This document shows, piece by piece, positions 10,279-20,530 of a stretch of DNA of 64,000 bases. Below the pieces are notes generated by a model, which saw only the letters and a program-made list of their open reading frames with translations, searched no databases and was not told the DNA's origin. The position numbers were made by a program, and so were the translations under genes. How positions within the stretch are numbered: the stretch's first letter is position 1; every line of letters begins with the position of its first letter. This DNA comes from an uncultured Neglectibacter sp. Its GTDB lineage: Bacteria > Bacillota > Clostridia > Oscillospirales > Acutalibacteraceae. The stretch spans positions 1-64,000 of the forward strand of contig CAMNSA010000010.1 in the NCBI GenBank assembly GCA_946554335.1, in the 5' to 3' direction.

Positions 10279-10536
10279 TCACTCGCCCAGATAAGAACGC
10301 ACCATAGCCTTCAGAAGCTCGTCGCGGTCGATCTTGCGCACCAGGCTTCTGGCGTTGTTATGGGTGGTAATATAGGTAGGATCTTCCGAAAGGATGTATC
10401 CCACGATCTGGCTGATGGGGTTATATCCCTTTTCTTTCAGCGCGTCGTACACCGTAAGCAGATTCCGCTTCAATTCTTCCTCCTTGATTTCCTCCAAGGA
10501 AAAGGTCAGCGTGTGGTCGGAAGGAATTTCCGGCAT
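10279..10536 (-). CDS. IreB-family regulatory phosphoprotein (UPF0297)
   Basis: [75 protein letters not shown]; start moved to ATG after GGAGGTGTTCCAC. Confidence 0.92.
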   Translation of the reverse strand: MPEIPSDHTLTFSLEEIKEEELKRNLLTVYDALKEKGYNPISQIVGYILSEDPTYITTHNNARSLVRKIDRDELLKAMVRSYLGE

Positions 10537-10648
10537 GTGGAACACCTCCTGTTTCTTTTTTTGTATTCTCTGAAAAGGCCGCTTGATCCCCATCTATCAT
10601 AATACATGATAATCTAAAGGAATTCAAGCCGTTTGTGAAAGATTTTCC

Positions 10649-13015
10649 TCAGATCCTCAGGGAAACGCCCTGAGTTTCCAAAGCCTTTACGATCTCATCC
10701 ACCACCGGCTGGACCTCTTCCTTTGACAGGGTCTTCTCTTTGGAGGAGAAGGCAAAGCGCAGGGTAAGGCTCCTGTTTTCCCCCAGCTGGAAGGCGTCGA
10801 TGAGCGTCACGGAGTTCAGCAGCTCTATGGAAAGCCCCTCCCAGGCGGGAGTCAGATCTCCATACCGCTTGCCGCCGGGCAGAACAAAGGAAAGGTCGAT
10901 ATCGATGCCGGGGAAGCGGGAGGGCTCCCGATATTCCAGATCCAAAGCGGATACATCGGCAAAGGCGTCCATGTCAAGCTGAGCGCAGACCACCGCCGCT
11001 TTTCTGTCCAGCTTGGAAAGCACCGCGGGATGCAGAGTGCAAAGCCAGCCAAGCTTTTCCTCCCCGCAGGAGATCTCCGCCGTGTTTCTGGGATGCTGCC
11101 AGGCGTGAACGGGCTCCCGATTGGAAAGCGTGAGTTCTGTCCGCTTGATCTCTCTGCCCAGGGTCCTCACCATATTGAGGAGCCTATAATACAGCTCCTT
11201 TTCTCCCTGGACACGGCTGTAAAGGGCGATCCCCAACACCTTGCGCTCCCGGCACTCGCCGTCCTCCTTTAATCCCTCGCAGACCCGGCCGATCTCAAAA
11301 ATGCCGAAGTCCGCCCCGAAGGACCGGTTTTCCTGTACAAAGGAGAGAAGGGTGGGGCCCATATTGGTGCGCAGGGTCTCGTGGTCAGGAGATTGGGGAC
11401 TCAGAAGCTTTACATTCGGCTCGATCTCAACCCCCAGCTCTCTGCACTTTTTGGCGTCGAACCAGATATAGGAATGGACCTCGTTGAGACCGTACCGCTC
11501 TACCAGAATATCCTTTGCAAAATTATCCGATTTATTTGCCGCGCTGCGCTTTCTGGGATACAGCGGGCTCAGAGTGGTGGAAACGGCAAAGTTATCGTAG
11601 CCGTAGATCCGGGTGATCTCCTCGATGATGTCCGCCTTGATGGTCACGTCCTTGGTGGCCCGCCAGGAGGGTACCTCCACCCTAAATTCCTTCCCGTCGT
11701 ACTGGGCGCCAAAGCCCAGAGAACGCAGGGTGGAGAGCACCTGCTCGTCAGAGATCTCAATGCCGGTATAACGGTCCACATAGGGCTTGTCAAAACGCAG
11801 GGTGACCTGGGGATAGCGCTTCACATAAACATCCGTCAGTTTGGAAATGACCTGGGCCTGAGGGTCGATCTCCAATAACAGCTTTAAAAACCGGGCAATC
11901 GCCGGCACAGTCATCTCCGGATCCAGGGTTTTTTCATAGCGCATGGAGGCGTCGGTGCGCAGTCCCAGCCTGGTGGAAGCCCTGCGCACACTGACAGCGT
12001 CAAAGCTCGCGGACTCCAAAAGGAGGCTGTCTGTGTCGTCCTCGATTTCAGATTCCAGACCGCCCATCACGCCGGCCACCGCCACCGGGCGGCCCTTGGA
12101 GCAGATCATCAAGGTGTTCTGATCTACGGCGCGTTTTGCCCCGTCCAAGGTCTGGAACTCAAAGGGCTCGGAAAAGCGCTTGACCTCAATGCTGTCCACC
12201 TTGGCGCAGTCAAAGGCGTGCATGGGCTGACCCATTTCCAGCATCAGATAATTGGTCAGGTCCGCCAACAGGTTGATGGCGCGGCTGCCGCAGTAAAACA
12301 AACGAATACGCATATTCACCGGGCTTACCTTCTTCTTGATGTTGCGCACCTTCAGGCAGGAATACCGGAAGCACAGCTGTTTGTCCTCCACCTCCACGGG
12401 AACGGAGTCAAGGCCGTCAAACTGGGAAAGCTCCACGGTTTCCAGAGGCCTTAAAGGCCTGCCGGTCAGCGCCGCGAATTCCCGGGCGACGCCGTAATGG
12501 CCCCACAGGTCCGGGCGGTTCGTCAGGGACTTGTTATCCACCTCGAACACCACATCCTTGATGTCGTAAAGCTCTGTCATATCCTTGCCCACGGGGGTGT
12601 CCTCCGGCAGCTCCCACAGCCCGGAATGGTCGTCGGAAACACCCAGCTCCTTTTCTGAGCAGCACATACCGTGAGATTCGACCCCGGCGATCTTCGCGCA
12701 GCCGATCTCCTCTCCGCCTACCATGCCCCCCTCCTTCACAAAGGGGACGATCATGCCCTCGCGCACATTGGGCGCGCCGCAGACCACACCGTACACTCTG
12801 TCTCCCCCATCCACAGTGAGCAGATGGAGCTTTTCAGAATCCGGGTGATTTTCCACAGTAAGAATCTTTCCTGCCACCACATCCCGCAGGTTCTCTCCCA
12901 TGCGGAACACCTCCTCCACCTCGGCGGTGGAAAGAGTAAAACGATGGATCAAGGCCTCCAGATCCAGGCCTCTAAGATCCACAAAATCGCTGATCCAGTT
13001 CATTGAAATAAGCAT
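10649..13015 (-). CDS. pheT: Phenylalanine--tRNA ligase beta subunit
   Basis: Full-length PheT-like sequence, EMAP II/tRNA-binding N-terminus, adjacent to pheS. Confidence 0.97.
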   Translation of the reverse strand: MLISMNWISDFVDLRGLDLEALIHRFTLSTAEVEEVFRMGENLRDVVAGKILTVENHPDSEKLHLLTVDGGDRVYGVVCGAPNVREGMIVPFVKEGGMVGGEEIGCAKIAGVESHGMCCSEKELGVSDDHSGLWELPEDTPVGKDMTELYDIKDVVFEVDNKSLTNRPDLWGHYGVAREFAALTGRPLRPLETVELSQFDGLDSVPVEVEDKQLCFRYSCLKVRNIKKKVSPVNMRIRLFYCGSRAINLLADLTNYLMLEMGQPMHAFDCAKVDSIEVKRFSEPFEFQTLDGAKRAVDQNTLMICSKGRPVAVAGVMGGLESEIEDDTDSLLLESASFDAVSVRRASTRLGLRTDASMRYEKTLDPEMTVPAIARFLKLLLEIDPQAQVISKLTDVYVKRYPQVTLRFDKPYVDRYTGIEISDEQVLSTLRSLGFGAQYDGKEFRVEVPSWRATKDVTIKADIIEEITRIYGYDNFAVSTTLSPLYPRKRSAANKSDNFAKDILVERYGLNEVHSYIWFDAKKCRELGVEIEPNVKLLSPQSPDHETLRTNMGPTLLSFVQENRSFGADFGIFEIGRVCEGLKEDGECRERKVLGIALYSRVQGEKELYYRLLNMVRTLGREIKRTELTLSNREPVHAWQHPRNTAEISCGEEKLGWLCTLHPAVLSKLDRKAAVVCAQLDMDAFADVSALDLEYREPSRFPGIDIDLSFVLPGGKRYGDLTPAWEGLSIELLNSVTLIDAFQLGENRSLTLRFAFSSKEKTLSKEEVQPVVDEIVKALETQGVSLRI

Positions 13016-13068
13016 ATCTGATTACCTCTGTTTCTTCCTGTTTCTTGATAAACCCGTCCCTTTGGGCC

Positions 13069-14097
13069 TTATTCGTGCCTAAACTGAGACAGGGCCTTGA
13101 GATTGCCGCTGTTGAGATCCCGGATATCCTTTACGCCGTACTTCATCATCACAAGCCGGGTAAGCCCCAGGCCAAAGGCAAAGCCGGTATACTTTTCCGG
13201 GTCGATCCCACCCTCTTTGAGCACATTGGGGTGAATCATCCCGCAAGGACAAAGCTCGACCCAGCCGGAATGGTGGCAGGTGGAGCAGCCCTCGCCGCCG
13301 CAGATCAGACAGTTGATGTCCAGCTCAAAGCCGGGCTCCACAAAGGGGAAAAATCCGGGGCGCAGACGCACCTTCACATCCCGCTCAAACACTTCGGACA
13401 GCATGGTTTTCATAAAGTAGATCAGGTTGGAAATGGAGATATTTCTATCCACCATGATCCCCTCCATCTGGAAGAAGGTGGTTTCATGGCTGGCGTCGGT
13501 AGCCTCGTTTCTAAAGCACCGCCCCGGGAAAATGGCCCGGCAGGGCGCCCCGTATTTTCTCAGGATATGGTTTTGCGCCGCGGAGGTGTGGGTCTTCAAA
13601 AGCTGGCCGTTATCGAGATAATAGGTGTCCTGCATATCCCGGGCGGGATGGTCCTTGGGGATATTCACCGCCTCAAAGCACTCGTAGTCCGTGACGATCT
13701 CCTTAAAATCCTCCACCACGAAGCCCATGGAGGCAAAGATCTCCTCCAGCTGCCGCTGAATGATGGTGACCGGATGATAAGAGCCGCTCTGAATGGCCGT
13801 GGGCAGGGTCACATCGTACTGCTCGGCCGAATCAATAAGCGCCTGCTCTTCCATTGCCGTGATCTGAGAAAGCTTTTGAGCCAAATGCTCTTCCACCTGT
13901 CTCTTCAGCTGGTTGATATGCTGGCCCAGCTCTTTTTTCTGATCTCCGCTCACTTCCTTGAGGCCCTTGAGCAGCTCTGTGACTTCTCCTTTTTTCCCCA
14001 GATACGCCACCCGCAGCTTTTCCACAGCCTCACTGTTCTTGGCGTTTTCCACTTCTTTGGAAAAGCGCTGCCGCAGGGATTCCATCTTCTCCTTCAT
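13069..14097 (-). CDS. pheS: Phenylalanine--tRNA ligase alpha subunit
   Basis: HPARDMQDTYYL, GRCFRNEATDASHETTFFQMEG, FAFGLGLTRLVMMKYGVKDIR. Confidence 0.97.
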   Translation of the reverse strand: MKEKMESLRQRFSKEVENAKNSEAVEKLRVAYLGKKGEVTELLKGLKEVSGDQKKELGQHINQLKRQVEEHLAQKLSQITAMEEQALIDSAEQYDVTLPTAIQSGSYHPVTIIQRQLEEIFASMGFVVEDFKEIVTDYECFEAVNIPKDHPARDMQDTYYLDNGQLLKTHTSAAQNHILRKYGAPCRAIFPGRCFRNEATDASHETTFFQMEGIMVDRNISISNLIYFMKTMLSEVFERDVKVRLRPGFFPFVEPGFELDINCLICGGEGCSTCHHSGWVELCPCGMIHPNVLKEGGIDPEKYTGFAFGLGLTRLVMMKYGVKDIRDLNSGNLKALSQFRHE

Positions 14098-14134
14098 TTC
14101 TCTTCCATCCTTTCTTAAATCTTTTCAGGGCAAA

Positions 14135-14496
14135 AAGAAGCTTCGCCCCCTATTGGGGCGAAGCGAATTCTCCGCTGCGCGGTACCACCCAATTTCAACA
14201 GGACATTCGCCCTGTCCTTTTCCAGCCTGTAACGAAGCTGACCCGTCAGAGCCTACTTTTGGGAACCCGCCCCCTGACTGAGGGGATCTCCCCCAACCAA
14301 AGGACCCTTTCCCAGCTGTTCAGCCCTGCCGCTCCAAAGGGAACTTCAGCCTTGTCTCTGCCGCGCAGGCGCTTCCAGCCAATGGCGCCCGCTCTCTGCC
14401 CGGGAGAACAATCTTACTTTCCTTTTTCACCGCGTTGTTCCGCAGACGGTCACGCCCGGAAGGTCCTCTTTTCAGAAATCATCGGCGCACCGCTGC
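14135..14496 (-). promoter_or_regulatory. T-box leader of pheST (Phe; specifier TTC)
   Basis: Minus strand: GGGTGGTACCGCGC T-box (14177-14190), GAAG-TTC-CCTTTGGAGC specifier region (TTC = 14341-14343), AGAGAG...GGCTGGAAGC, terminator stem GCTTCGCCCC/GGGGCGAAGC (14140-14164). Confidence 0.93.
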
Positions 14497-14502
14497 TTTG
14501 TT

Positions 14503-14531
14503 ATCATAGCACAGGAAAATGCTTTTTTCAA
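14503..14531 (-). promoter_or_regulatory. Promoter TTGAAA-N17-TATGAT for pheST T-box
   Basis: -35 at 14526-14531, -10 at 14503-14508 on minus strand. Confidence 0.85.
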
Positions 14532-14698
14532 GAGAGGCGCCCGCTTTTGGGCCGGTTTTCTCCGGATTTTGGCAACATTCATAAAAGATTCATTGAATTT
14601 CTCCGCTTTCCATGATATACTTTGATTCACAGAATTTTTATCAGCCTCTGCTTTTTGAAAATCAGCCGGGACGGAGGCGCCGGAAAGGGGAAACAAAG

Positions 14699-15238
14699 AT
14701 GGGCGATGTATTTATTGAGCGCATGGTAAAGAAAAAAATTCAGGGGACAGACCTTTTGATCATCATCGGCCTGATCCTGGCGGCCATTGTGCTCTGCCCG
14801 GTGCTGCTTCTTGTCAGCCTCAGCTTCCGCCTTTCCATGATCGGGGTTTTAGCCTGCGTCGGCGTGGTGTTTGGAGCCTACAAGCTTCTGTGCACACGCC
14901 TTTTGGAATATGAGTACAGCCTGACCAACGGCTATGTTACCGTGGACAAGATCATGAATAAGGCTTCCCGCAAGCGTATGACCTCCTTTGAGTGCAGCAG
15001 CGCGGAGGATATCGGGGAATACGCAAAGAACGCGGAACGCCTGAAGAACCGTTCCTTCGACGCCCGGATCTTTGCCTCTGCCGACGCCTCCTATGAAAAG
15101 GCTTGGTACATGATCGTGCAGAGCGGGAAAACCGGAAAAACACTGGTGGTGTTTGACCCGGACGAGGATTTCCTGGACGCCGTCAAAAAGTTCATCCCCC
15201 GCCCCCTGAAATTTGAGGTGTTCGGAAGGAACGCCTGA
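14699..15238 (+). CDS. Small membrane protein of unknown function
   Basis: MGDVFIERMVKKKIQGTDLLIIIGLILAAIVLCPVLLL; two predicted TM segments; divergent from pheS. Confidence 0.75.
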   Translation: MGDVFIERMVKKKIQGTDLLIIIGLILAAIVLCPVLLLVSLSFRLSMIGVLACVGVVFGAYKLLCTRLLEYEYSLTNGYVTVDKIMNKASRKRMTSFECSSAEDIGEYAKNAERLKNRSFDARIFASADASYEKAWYMIVQSGKTGKTLVVFDPDEDFLDAVKKFIPRPLKFEVFGRNA

Positions 15239-15260
15239 TTTTTAACAGAATAAAAACCGC

Positions 15261-15292
15261 AGGACCGCCGCTTCTTTGGAAACGGCGGTCCT
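15261..15292. terminator. Rho-independent terminator between convergent genes
   Basis: AGGACCGCCG ... CGGCGGTCCT stem. Confidence 0.8.
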
Positions 15293-15327
15293 TGTTTCAG
15301 TTATCTTTTTGAAAAGAACTTCCGGCT

Positions 15328-16794
15328 TTATCCGTTGGGGTACATCTCCCGCAGAGCCGGGATCTGAGAGGCTCTGGGAGTGCCCTCCAGACGCTTGATA
15401 TAGCTTTCCAGCATCCCTCTGCAATGCTCCGGGCCGCCCTCTCTCATCACAGTCCACAGCGGGTCTACATCAAACTGAGACTTCTTCATCATTTCGTCCG
15501 TCCAGTCCAGGATAAGCTTCGCGCCTTTCGCGCAAAGCTCCGGATGCTCCTGGGAAAGGTCGTGAAGCTCATGGGGATCCTGTTTCACATTGAAAAGCAT
15601 TTCCTTCTCAAACAGGTGATAGCCTCCATGTACCGTGCGCACATAGAGATAATCCCCGAACCTTACAGAGCGCTGGCACACATGACAGCACTGGGTGAGC
15701 ACTACGCTGTCTCTGGAGCAGTCAGCACCCTCCATAAGCGTCTTCGCATAGGAGACGCCGTCCCAGTCGTAGTCGCCCTGGATCCCGGTTCCCAAAAGCT
15801 CCGCCACGGTGGGCAGCAGATCCACATTGTCGTGGAAGCCCTTTGCCACAAAGTTTTTCTTCCCGTGGGGCCACTTGATGATCATGGGGATATGGCAGGT
15901 GGGCTCATCCGCCGTGGCGTGTTCGCCGTAGATCCCCAGCTCGCCCTGGTTCTCCCCGTGGTCGGAGGTGATGATCACGGCAAGGTCCTCGTCGTAAAGT
16001 CCCTTTTCCTTCAACAGGCTCAGGATCATTCCGATGTTGTCGTCCGTATAACGCACTCCGCAGTCATACTGATCCAGCATATTCTTCATGTCCGCCCGGT
16101 TTTTCAGGCTTCCCGGATGCCGGGGGAACTGAGGAGAGGTGGCGTCGGTCCACATGCCGATCTCGTTTGCGCCGTGAGGTCCTACATGAAGCAGGTGCTG
16201 GGCGAATACCTCCTCGGTGATCCAATCGCCGGGAAGAGGTTCGTTTTCAAATGGATTTCCGAAAGAGGCGGGAGCCCGGTAAGGGGTGTGGGGATCCCAG
16301 AAATGCACATGCAAAAACCAGTTGTCCTCCTGGCCGTTTCGCTCGATCCAGTCCAGCACATGGGGCGTCACGGCTTCCGCGGATTCTCCGCCTCTGCCGC
16401 CCACATTGCAGCACTCGTTGAAGCCGGCGTTGAACCACCAGGCAGAGTGGCGCTCCGCAAAGGTGGAGAAGGAGACCGTGTGCATTCCCGCTCTGCGGAA
16501 CTGCATAAACAAGCCGTTTTCGCTGCAATCGTCCGTAAAGTGGCGGCTCTCCCCCTGCAAGCGCAGATCGGCCGCCGTACCGCCGTGACCCACCACGCCG
16601 TTGCGGATGCCGTAACGGCCGGTGATCAGCGACGCTCTGGAGGGCAGGCAGGGCGCGTTGGGACAATAATAGTCGTCGAAACGCACGCCGTCTCTGGCCA
16701 CGGAGTCAATGACGGGAGAGGTGTTCCTCCCGTAGCCGTAGCAGCCCAAATGGTCGCTTCTCAGGGTGTCGATGTCGAACATGATCACTCTCAT
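15328..16794 (-). CDS. Sulfatase (Cys-type, formylglycine-dependent)
   Basis: FDIDTLRSDHLGCYGY, CLPSRASLITGRYG (C-x-P-S-R), TSDHGENQGE. Confidence 0.92.
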   Translation of the reverse strand: MRVIMFDIDTLRSDHLGCYGYGRNTSPVIDSVARDGVRFDDYYCPNAPCLPSRASLITGRYGIRNGVVGHGGTAADLRLQGESRHFTDDCSENGLFMQFRRAGMHTVSFSTFAERHSAWWFNAGFNECCNVGGRGGESAEAVTPHVLDWIERNGQEDNWFLHVHFWDPHTPYRAPASFGNPFENEPLPGDWITEEVFAQHLLHVGPHGANEIGMWTDATSPQFPRHPGSLKNRADMKNMLDQYDCGVRYTDDNIGMILSLLKEKGLYDEDLAVIITSDHGENQGELGIYGEHATADEPTCHIPMIIKWPHGKKNFVAKGFHDNVDLLPTVAELLGTGIQGDYDWDGVSYAKTLMEGADCSRDSVVLTQCCHVCQRSVRFGDYLYVRTVHGGYHLFEKEMLFNVKQDPHELHDLSQEHPELCAKGAKLILDWTDEMMKKSQFDVDPLWTVMREGGPEHCRGMLESYIKRLEGTPRASQIPALREMYPNG

Positions 16795-16841
16795 AGATAA
16801 ACCTCCTGCTGTTTATTTCCTGATTATTTATGTGAGAGGCC

Positions 16842-18194
16842 TTAACCGGCCTCTGACTTGTCGTAAAGGGCTACAATGTAGGGATGGTTCTCATCGTACT
16901 CGGTCAAGGGCTTGGGAGAGTCCACGCACAGGCAGGGACGCACCTGGGAGCCTGTCACTCCCGCGGCCTCGTCTCCCAGCTCCTCTGCAAGTTCCTTGGC
17001 CCTTAACCGGATCCGCCCGGCGACCTCCGGCTTCTCCGAGAGCAGATCCCGCTGCTCGGAGATATCCTCCTCCAGGTCATAGAGCCCCGGGTTGGGCTCT
17101 CCCTTGGAGGTGAAGTGCAGCTTATAGCTGCCCACGCGCAGAGCAGCCAGGTTCCTATCCTGATAATAGCACATTTCCTGCCGGATGGGCTGATCCTCTC
17201 CCAGCAGCATGGGAAGGATATTCACGCCGTCAATGGGATTTTCATTCGGCAGCTCACGGTGAAGCATCGCCGCGAAGGTGGGGAGAAGATCGATATTGGA
17301 GGCCATATTGCGGACGGTGACCCCTTCCTTCACATGGCCCTTCCAGTGAACGATGAAGGGCACGCGCATCCCGCCCTCCCAGGCGGTGTGCTTAGTGCCC
17401 CGCAGCGGAGCATTGCTGGCTCCGTTGGCAGCCAGGGAGCCGTTGTCTGAGGTGAAGATCAACAGGGTGTTCTCGTAAATTCCCAGGCGCTTGAGCTCGG
17501 AGACCAGGGCGTGGACCGACCAGTCCACGCTCAGCATACAGGCGCCGAAATCCCCGTTTTCCGAAGCCGTCACAAAGTGGTGAGCGGCATACAGGGGCAG
17601 ATGCACATGCATCTGGGCAAAGTAGAGGAAGAAGGGACGCTCCCGGTTTTCCCGCATAAATCGGATGCACTGCTCCACATACCGTTCCGTCAGGCTCTCC
17701 TGATCCGGCTGCTCTTCGATCACCTCGTCCCCGGACATCAAGGGCAGGGGAGGCGTCAGGAAATCGAGAGGCGCTTTTCTTCTCTGCATTCCCATATCGT
17801 TGCTGTAGGGAAGGCCGTAATAATCGTCGAACCCGAACCGTTTGGGAAGGCTTTCCGGCTGGTCTCCGCAGTGCCATTTTCCCACGATCATGGTGGAATA
17901 GCCTGCCTGGGAAAAGAGCTTGGGCATGGTGTACTCTTTGGGGTCCAGACCGAAGGGCTCTCCGGGGAACAGGACCCGGGTGATCCCCACCCGGGGCGGG
18001 TAGCACCCCGTCATCAGCGCCGCCCGGGACGGAGAACACACCGGTGAGGCGGCGTAAAATGAGGTAAAGCGCACCCCCTCTTCTGCCAGTGAATCAATGA
18101 AGGGCGTTTGGTTCACCTTCGAACCGTAGCAGCCCAGGTCTCCATAGCCCATATCGTCGCAGTTGATCAAAATGACATTCGGTTTTTCCCCCAT
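16842..18194 (-). CDS. Sulfatase (Cys-type, arylsulfatase A-like)
   Basis: NVILINCDDMGYGDLGCYGS, SPVCSPSRAALMTG, FTSDNGS. Confidence 0.93.
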   Translation of the reverse strand: MGEKPNVILINCDDMGYGDLGCYGSKVNQTPFIDSLAEEGVRFTSFYAASPVCSPSRAALMTGCYPPRVGITRVLFPGEPFGLDPKEYTMPKLFSQAGYSTMIVGKWHCGDQPESLPKRFGFDDYYGLPYSNDMGMQRRKAPLDFLTPPLPLMSGDEVIEEQPDQESLTERYVEQCIRFMRENRERPFFLYFAQMHVHLPLYAAHHFVTASENGDFGACMLSVDWSVHALVSELKRLGIYENTLLIFTSDNGSLAANGASNAPLRGTKHTAWEGGMRVPFIVHWKGHVKEGVTVRNMASNIDLLPTFAAMLHRELPNENPIDGVNILPMLLGEDQPIRQEMCYYQDRNLAALRVGSYKLHFTSKGEPNPGLYDLEEDISEQRDLLSEKPEVAGRIRLRAKELAEELGDEAAGVTGSQVRPCLCVDSPKPLTEYDENHPYIVALYDKSEAG

Positions 18195-18219
18195 CTTTTT
18201 ACTCCTCTCTGAAATGATT

Positions 18220-18846
18220 TTATCCTAAAAATCGATCCTTCAAAAGATAGGCTCCCCCACCCAGGACGCCGCAGGCCGTCATAACAAGGATGGGGCTTGG
18301 CTTCCAGCGCCGTAAGACGAAAAATCCCGCGGCGATCAGCACAAGGGCGACCCAGTCCATCGCGGAAAAAGAACTGAAGCCCGCAAGGAGGTTTTGCCCC
18401 CCCTCTCCCCACAAGGCAAGGGTCAGCATCCGCACGCCCGCGCAGGCGATCAGGCCCACCACCGCGGGACGAAGCCCCAGGAGGATCCCGGAAAACAAGG
18501 ACGCCTCCCGGTATTTCTCATAGACTTTTATGAGCATCAACACGATCAAAAAGGAGGGAAGCACGCACCCCAGGGTCGCCATCAGTGCTCCGGGAATCCC
18601 CGCCACCCGCAGCCCCACAAAGGTGGCCGCGTTGACCGCGATGGGGCCGGGGGTCATTTCTGCGATGGTGACCAGGTCTGCGAATTCTGTCAGGGAAAGC
18701 CAACCATGCAGATCCACCGTCTGGGTCTGGATCAGCGGCATGGCGGCCATTCCGCCGCCGAAGCTCAAAAGCCCGATCTGAAAAAAGCTGAGAAACAAAA
18801 AGAAAACCGCTGTCATCTTTCGCCCTCCCTCGTCCGGCGCTTCCAC
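18220..18846 (-). CDS. Chromate transporter family protein (ChrA half)
   Basis: FFQIGLLSFGGGMAAMPLIQ, DLVTIAEMTPGPIAVNAATFVG. Confidence 0.9.
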   Translation of the reverse strand: MEAPDEGGRKMTAVFFLFLSFFQIGLLSFGGGMAAMPLIQTQTVDLHGWLSLTEFADLVTIAEMTPGPIAVNAATFVGLRVAGIPGALMATLGCVLPSFLIVLMLIKVYEKYREASLFSGILLGLRPAVVGLIACAGVRMLTLALWGEGGQNLLAGFSSFSAMDWVALVLIAAGFFVLRRWKPSPILVMTACGVLGGGAYLLKDRFLG

Positions 18847-19388
18847 ACCGTCCGGAGAGCTCCCGCCGCTCCGCTTGCCAAAATGACCAGCGCCGCGTTG
18901 AGCTCAAAGAGCCACACCGCGAGAAACGCCAAAACCATCACCGCGCAGGAGAACCATTTCTCCTCCCGGATCACTGTTTTTCCCATGGAACACACCACAT
19001 CGGCGATCACGGCCACCACGCCGGAGCGCATCCCCCGCAGCACGGCCGCCACCAGAGGGCTGCTTTGAAAGGCCGCGTAGAACAGGGAGATCACGGAAAG
19101 CACCAGCATGGGCGGCAGAACAGTCCCCAAGACAGAGATTAGAGCGCCGGGAAGCTTCCCCACCCGATACCCTACCAGCACGGAGGCGTTCACCGCCACC
19201 GCCCCGGGGGAGGACTGCGCGATAGCCGTAAAATTCAGCATTTCCTCTTCCGTGAGCCAGGAAAGCTCTTCCACGAATTTTTTCCGCATCAGGGAGACGA
19301 TCACATATCCGCCTCCAAAGGTAAAGGCGCTGAGAAAAAAGGTGGTGCGAAAAAGCGTCCAGTATAGTTTCAGCGAAGCTTTCATCCC
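18813..19388 (-). CDS. Chromate transporter family protein (ChrA half)
   Basis: LYWTLFRTTFFLSAFTFGGGYVIVSLMRKKFVEEL...AIAQSSPGAVAVNASVLVGYR; start taken at MKASLKLYW, ORF extends to 19508. Confidence 0.9.
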   Translation of the reverse strand, partial: GMKASLKLYWTLFRTTFFLSAFTFGGGYVIVSLMRKKFVEELSWLTEEEMLNFTAIAQSSPGAVAVNASVLVGYRVGKLPGALISVLGTVLPPMLVLSVISLFYAAFQSSPLVAAVLRGMRSGVVAVIADVVCSMGKTVIREEKWFSCAVMVLAFLAVWLFELNAALVILASGAAGALRTVWKRRTREGER

Positions 19389-19528
19389 GTTCCTCCTCTT
19401 TTCTTCCCGCCTCTTGTTTTCACTGACAAAACCTGCCAAGCTAAGAATACCCCTTGCGGGAACATATGTAAAATAGTATAATTCAAAGTAGTTTATAAGT
19501 AATTTCATATAATCGGGAGGAGAGCGCT

Positions 19529-20419
19529 GTGACGCTGCGCCATATGAAGATTTTTGTAGCGGTATGCCGCGCCGGAAGCATCACCAAGGCGGGAAAAGAG
19601 CTGTTTTTATCCCAGCCCTCCGTGAGCCTGGCCATTTCCGAATTGGAGCAGAATTACGGGGTAAAGCTCTTTGACCGGATCTCCCAAAGGCTGCATATCA
19701 CGGAGGCGGGGAAAGAGCTTCTGCAATACGCGGAGCATATCGTGGGGCTGTTCGAGGAGATGGAGCAGGGCATCAAGAATTGGGACTCCTTAGGCAAGCT
19801 GCGCCTTGGGGGCAGCATCACCGTGGGGTGCCGCTATCTGCCGGAGGCGGTGCGGCTGCTCAGTAAAAAATACCCCTCCCTGCAGATCGAGGTGACCGTG
19901 GACAACTCAGACACCATCGAGCAGGGGATTTCGGAAAACCGTCTGGATGTGGCCGTTATTGAGGGAACGGTGCACAACCCCTATCTCATTTCAAAGCCTC
20001 TCCTGGACGACCGGCTGGTGTTCCTGTGCCCGAAGGATCACGCCTTCGCCGGGAAGGAAGAGATAGACCCTGCCCTGCTGCAAAGGGAAAACTTCCTGCT
20101 GCGGGAGAAAGGCAGCGCCGGACGGGAACGGGTGGAGGAGCTGGCCGCCGCCCAAGGCCTTCAGCTTCGCTCCTCCTGGGAGAGCATCAGCACTCACGCC
20201 CTGCTTCAGGCGGTACAGGCCGGGTTGGGCGTCTCCGTTCTCCCCTATCTTTTGGCGAAGGATTCCCTTAGGCGGGGAGAGATCTCCCTGTTTTCCGTCA
20301 AGGGCGTCTCCCTTTGGAGAAAGCTCACCGCCATCTATCACAAAAATAAATACCTCACTCAAAGCGCGTTGGATTTTCTCGCTCTCTGGGAGCGGCTCGC
20401 GCCGGAAGGCGGTTTTTAG
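19529..20419 (+). CDS. LysR family transcriptional regulator
   Basis: MTLRHMKIFVAVCRAGSITKAGKELFLSQPSVSLAISELE HTH; stop codon lies in heptad repeat. Confidence 0.95.
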   Translation: MTLRHMKIFVAVCRAGSITKAGKELFLSQPSVSLAISELEQNYGVKLFDRISQRLHITEAGKELLQYAEHIVGLFEEMEQGIKNWDSLGKLRLGGSITVGCRYLPEAVRLLSKKYPSLQIEVTVDNSDTIEQGISENRLDVAVIEGTVHNPYLISKPLLDDRLVFLCPKDHAFAGKEEIDPALLQRENFLLREKGSAGRERVEELAAAQGLQLRSSWESISTHALLQAVQAGLGVSVLPYLLAKDSLRRGEISLFSVKGVSLWRKLTAIYHKNKYLTQSALDFLALWERLAPEGGF

Positions 20420-20530
20420 TTTTTAGTCGTTAGTTTTTAGTAGTTAGTTGTTAGAGAAGGTCAAGGGAAAGGGCGTGCTCTTTCCCCTTGACCTTCTCTA
20501 ACAACTAATATCTAATATCTAACAACTACC
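20416..20530. repeat. Palindromic dispersed element: 6 heptads, 21-bp inverted repeat (20447-20467/20485-20505), inverted heptads
   Basis: GTTGTTAGAGAAGGTCAAGGG ... CCCTTGACCTTCTCTAACAAC read directly. Confidence 0.93.

Noticed and set aside
15424-16800. 458-aa plus-strand ORF
   Set aside because: Antisense to a sulfatase with intact CxPSR motif.
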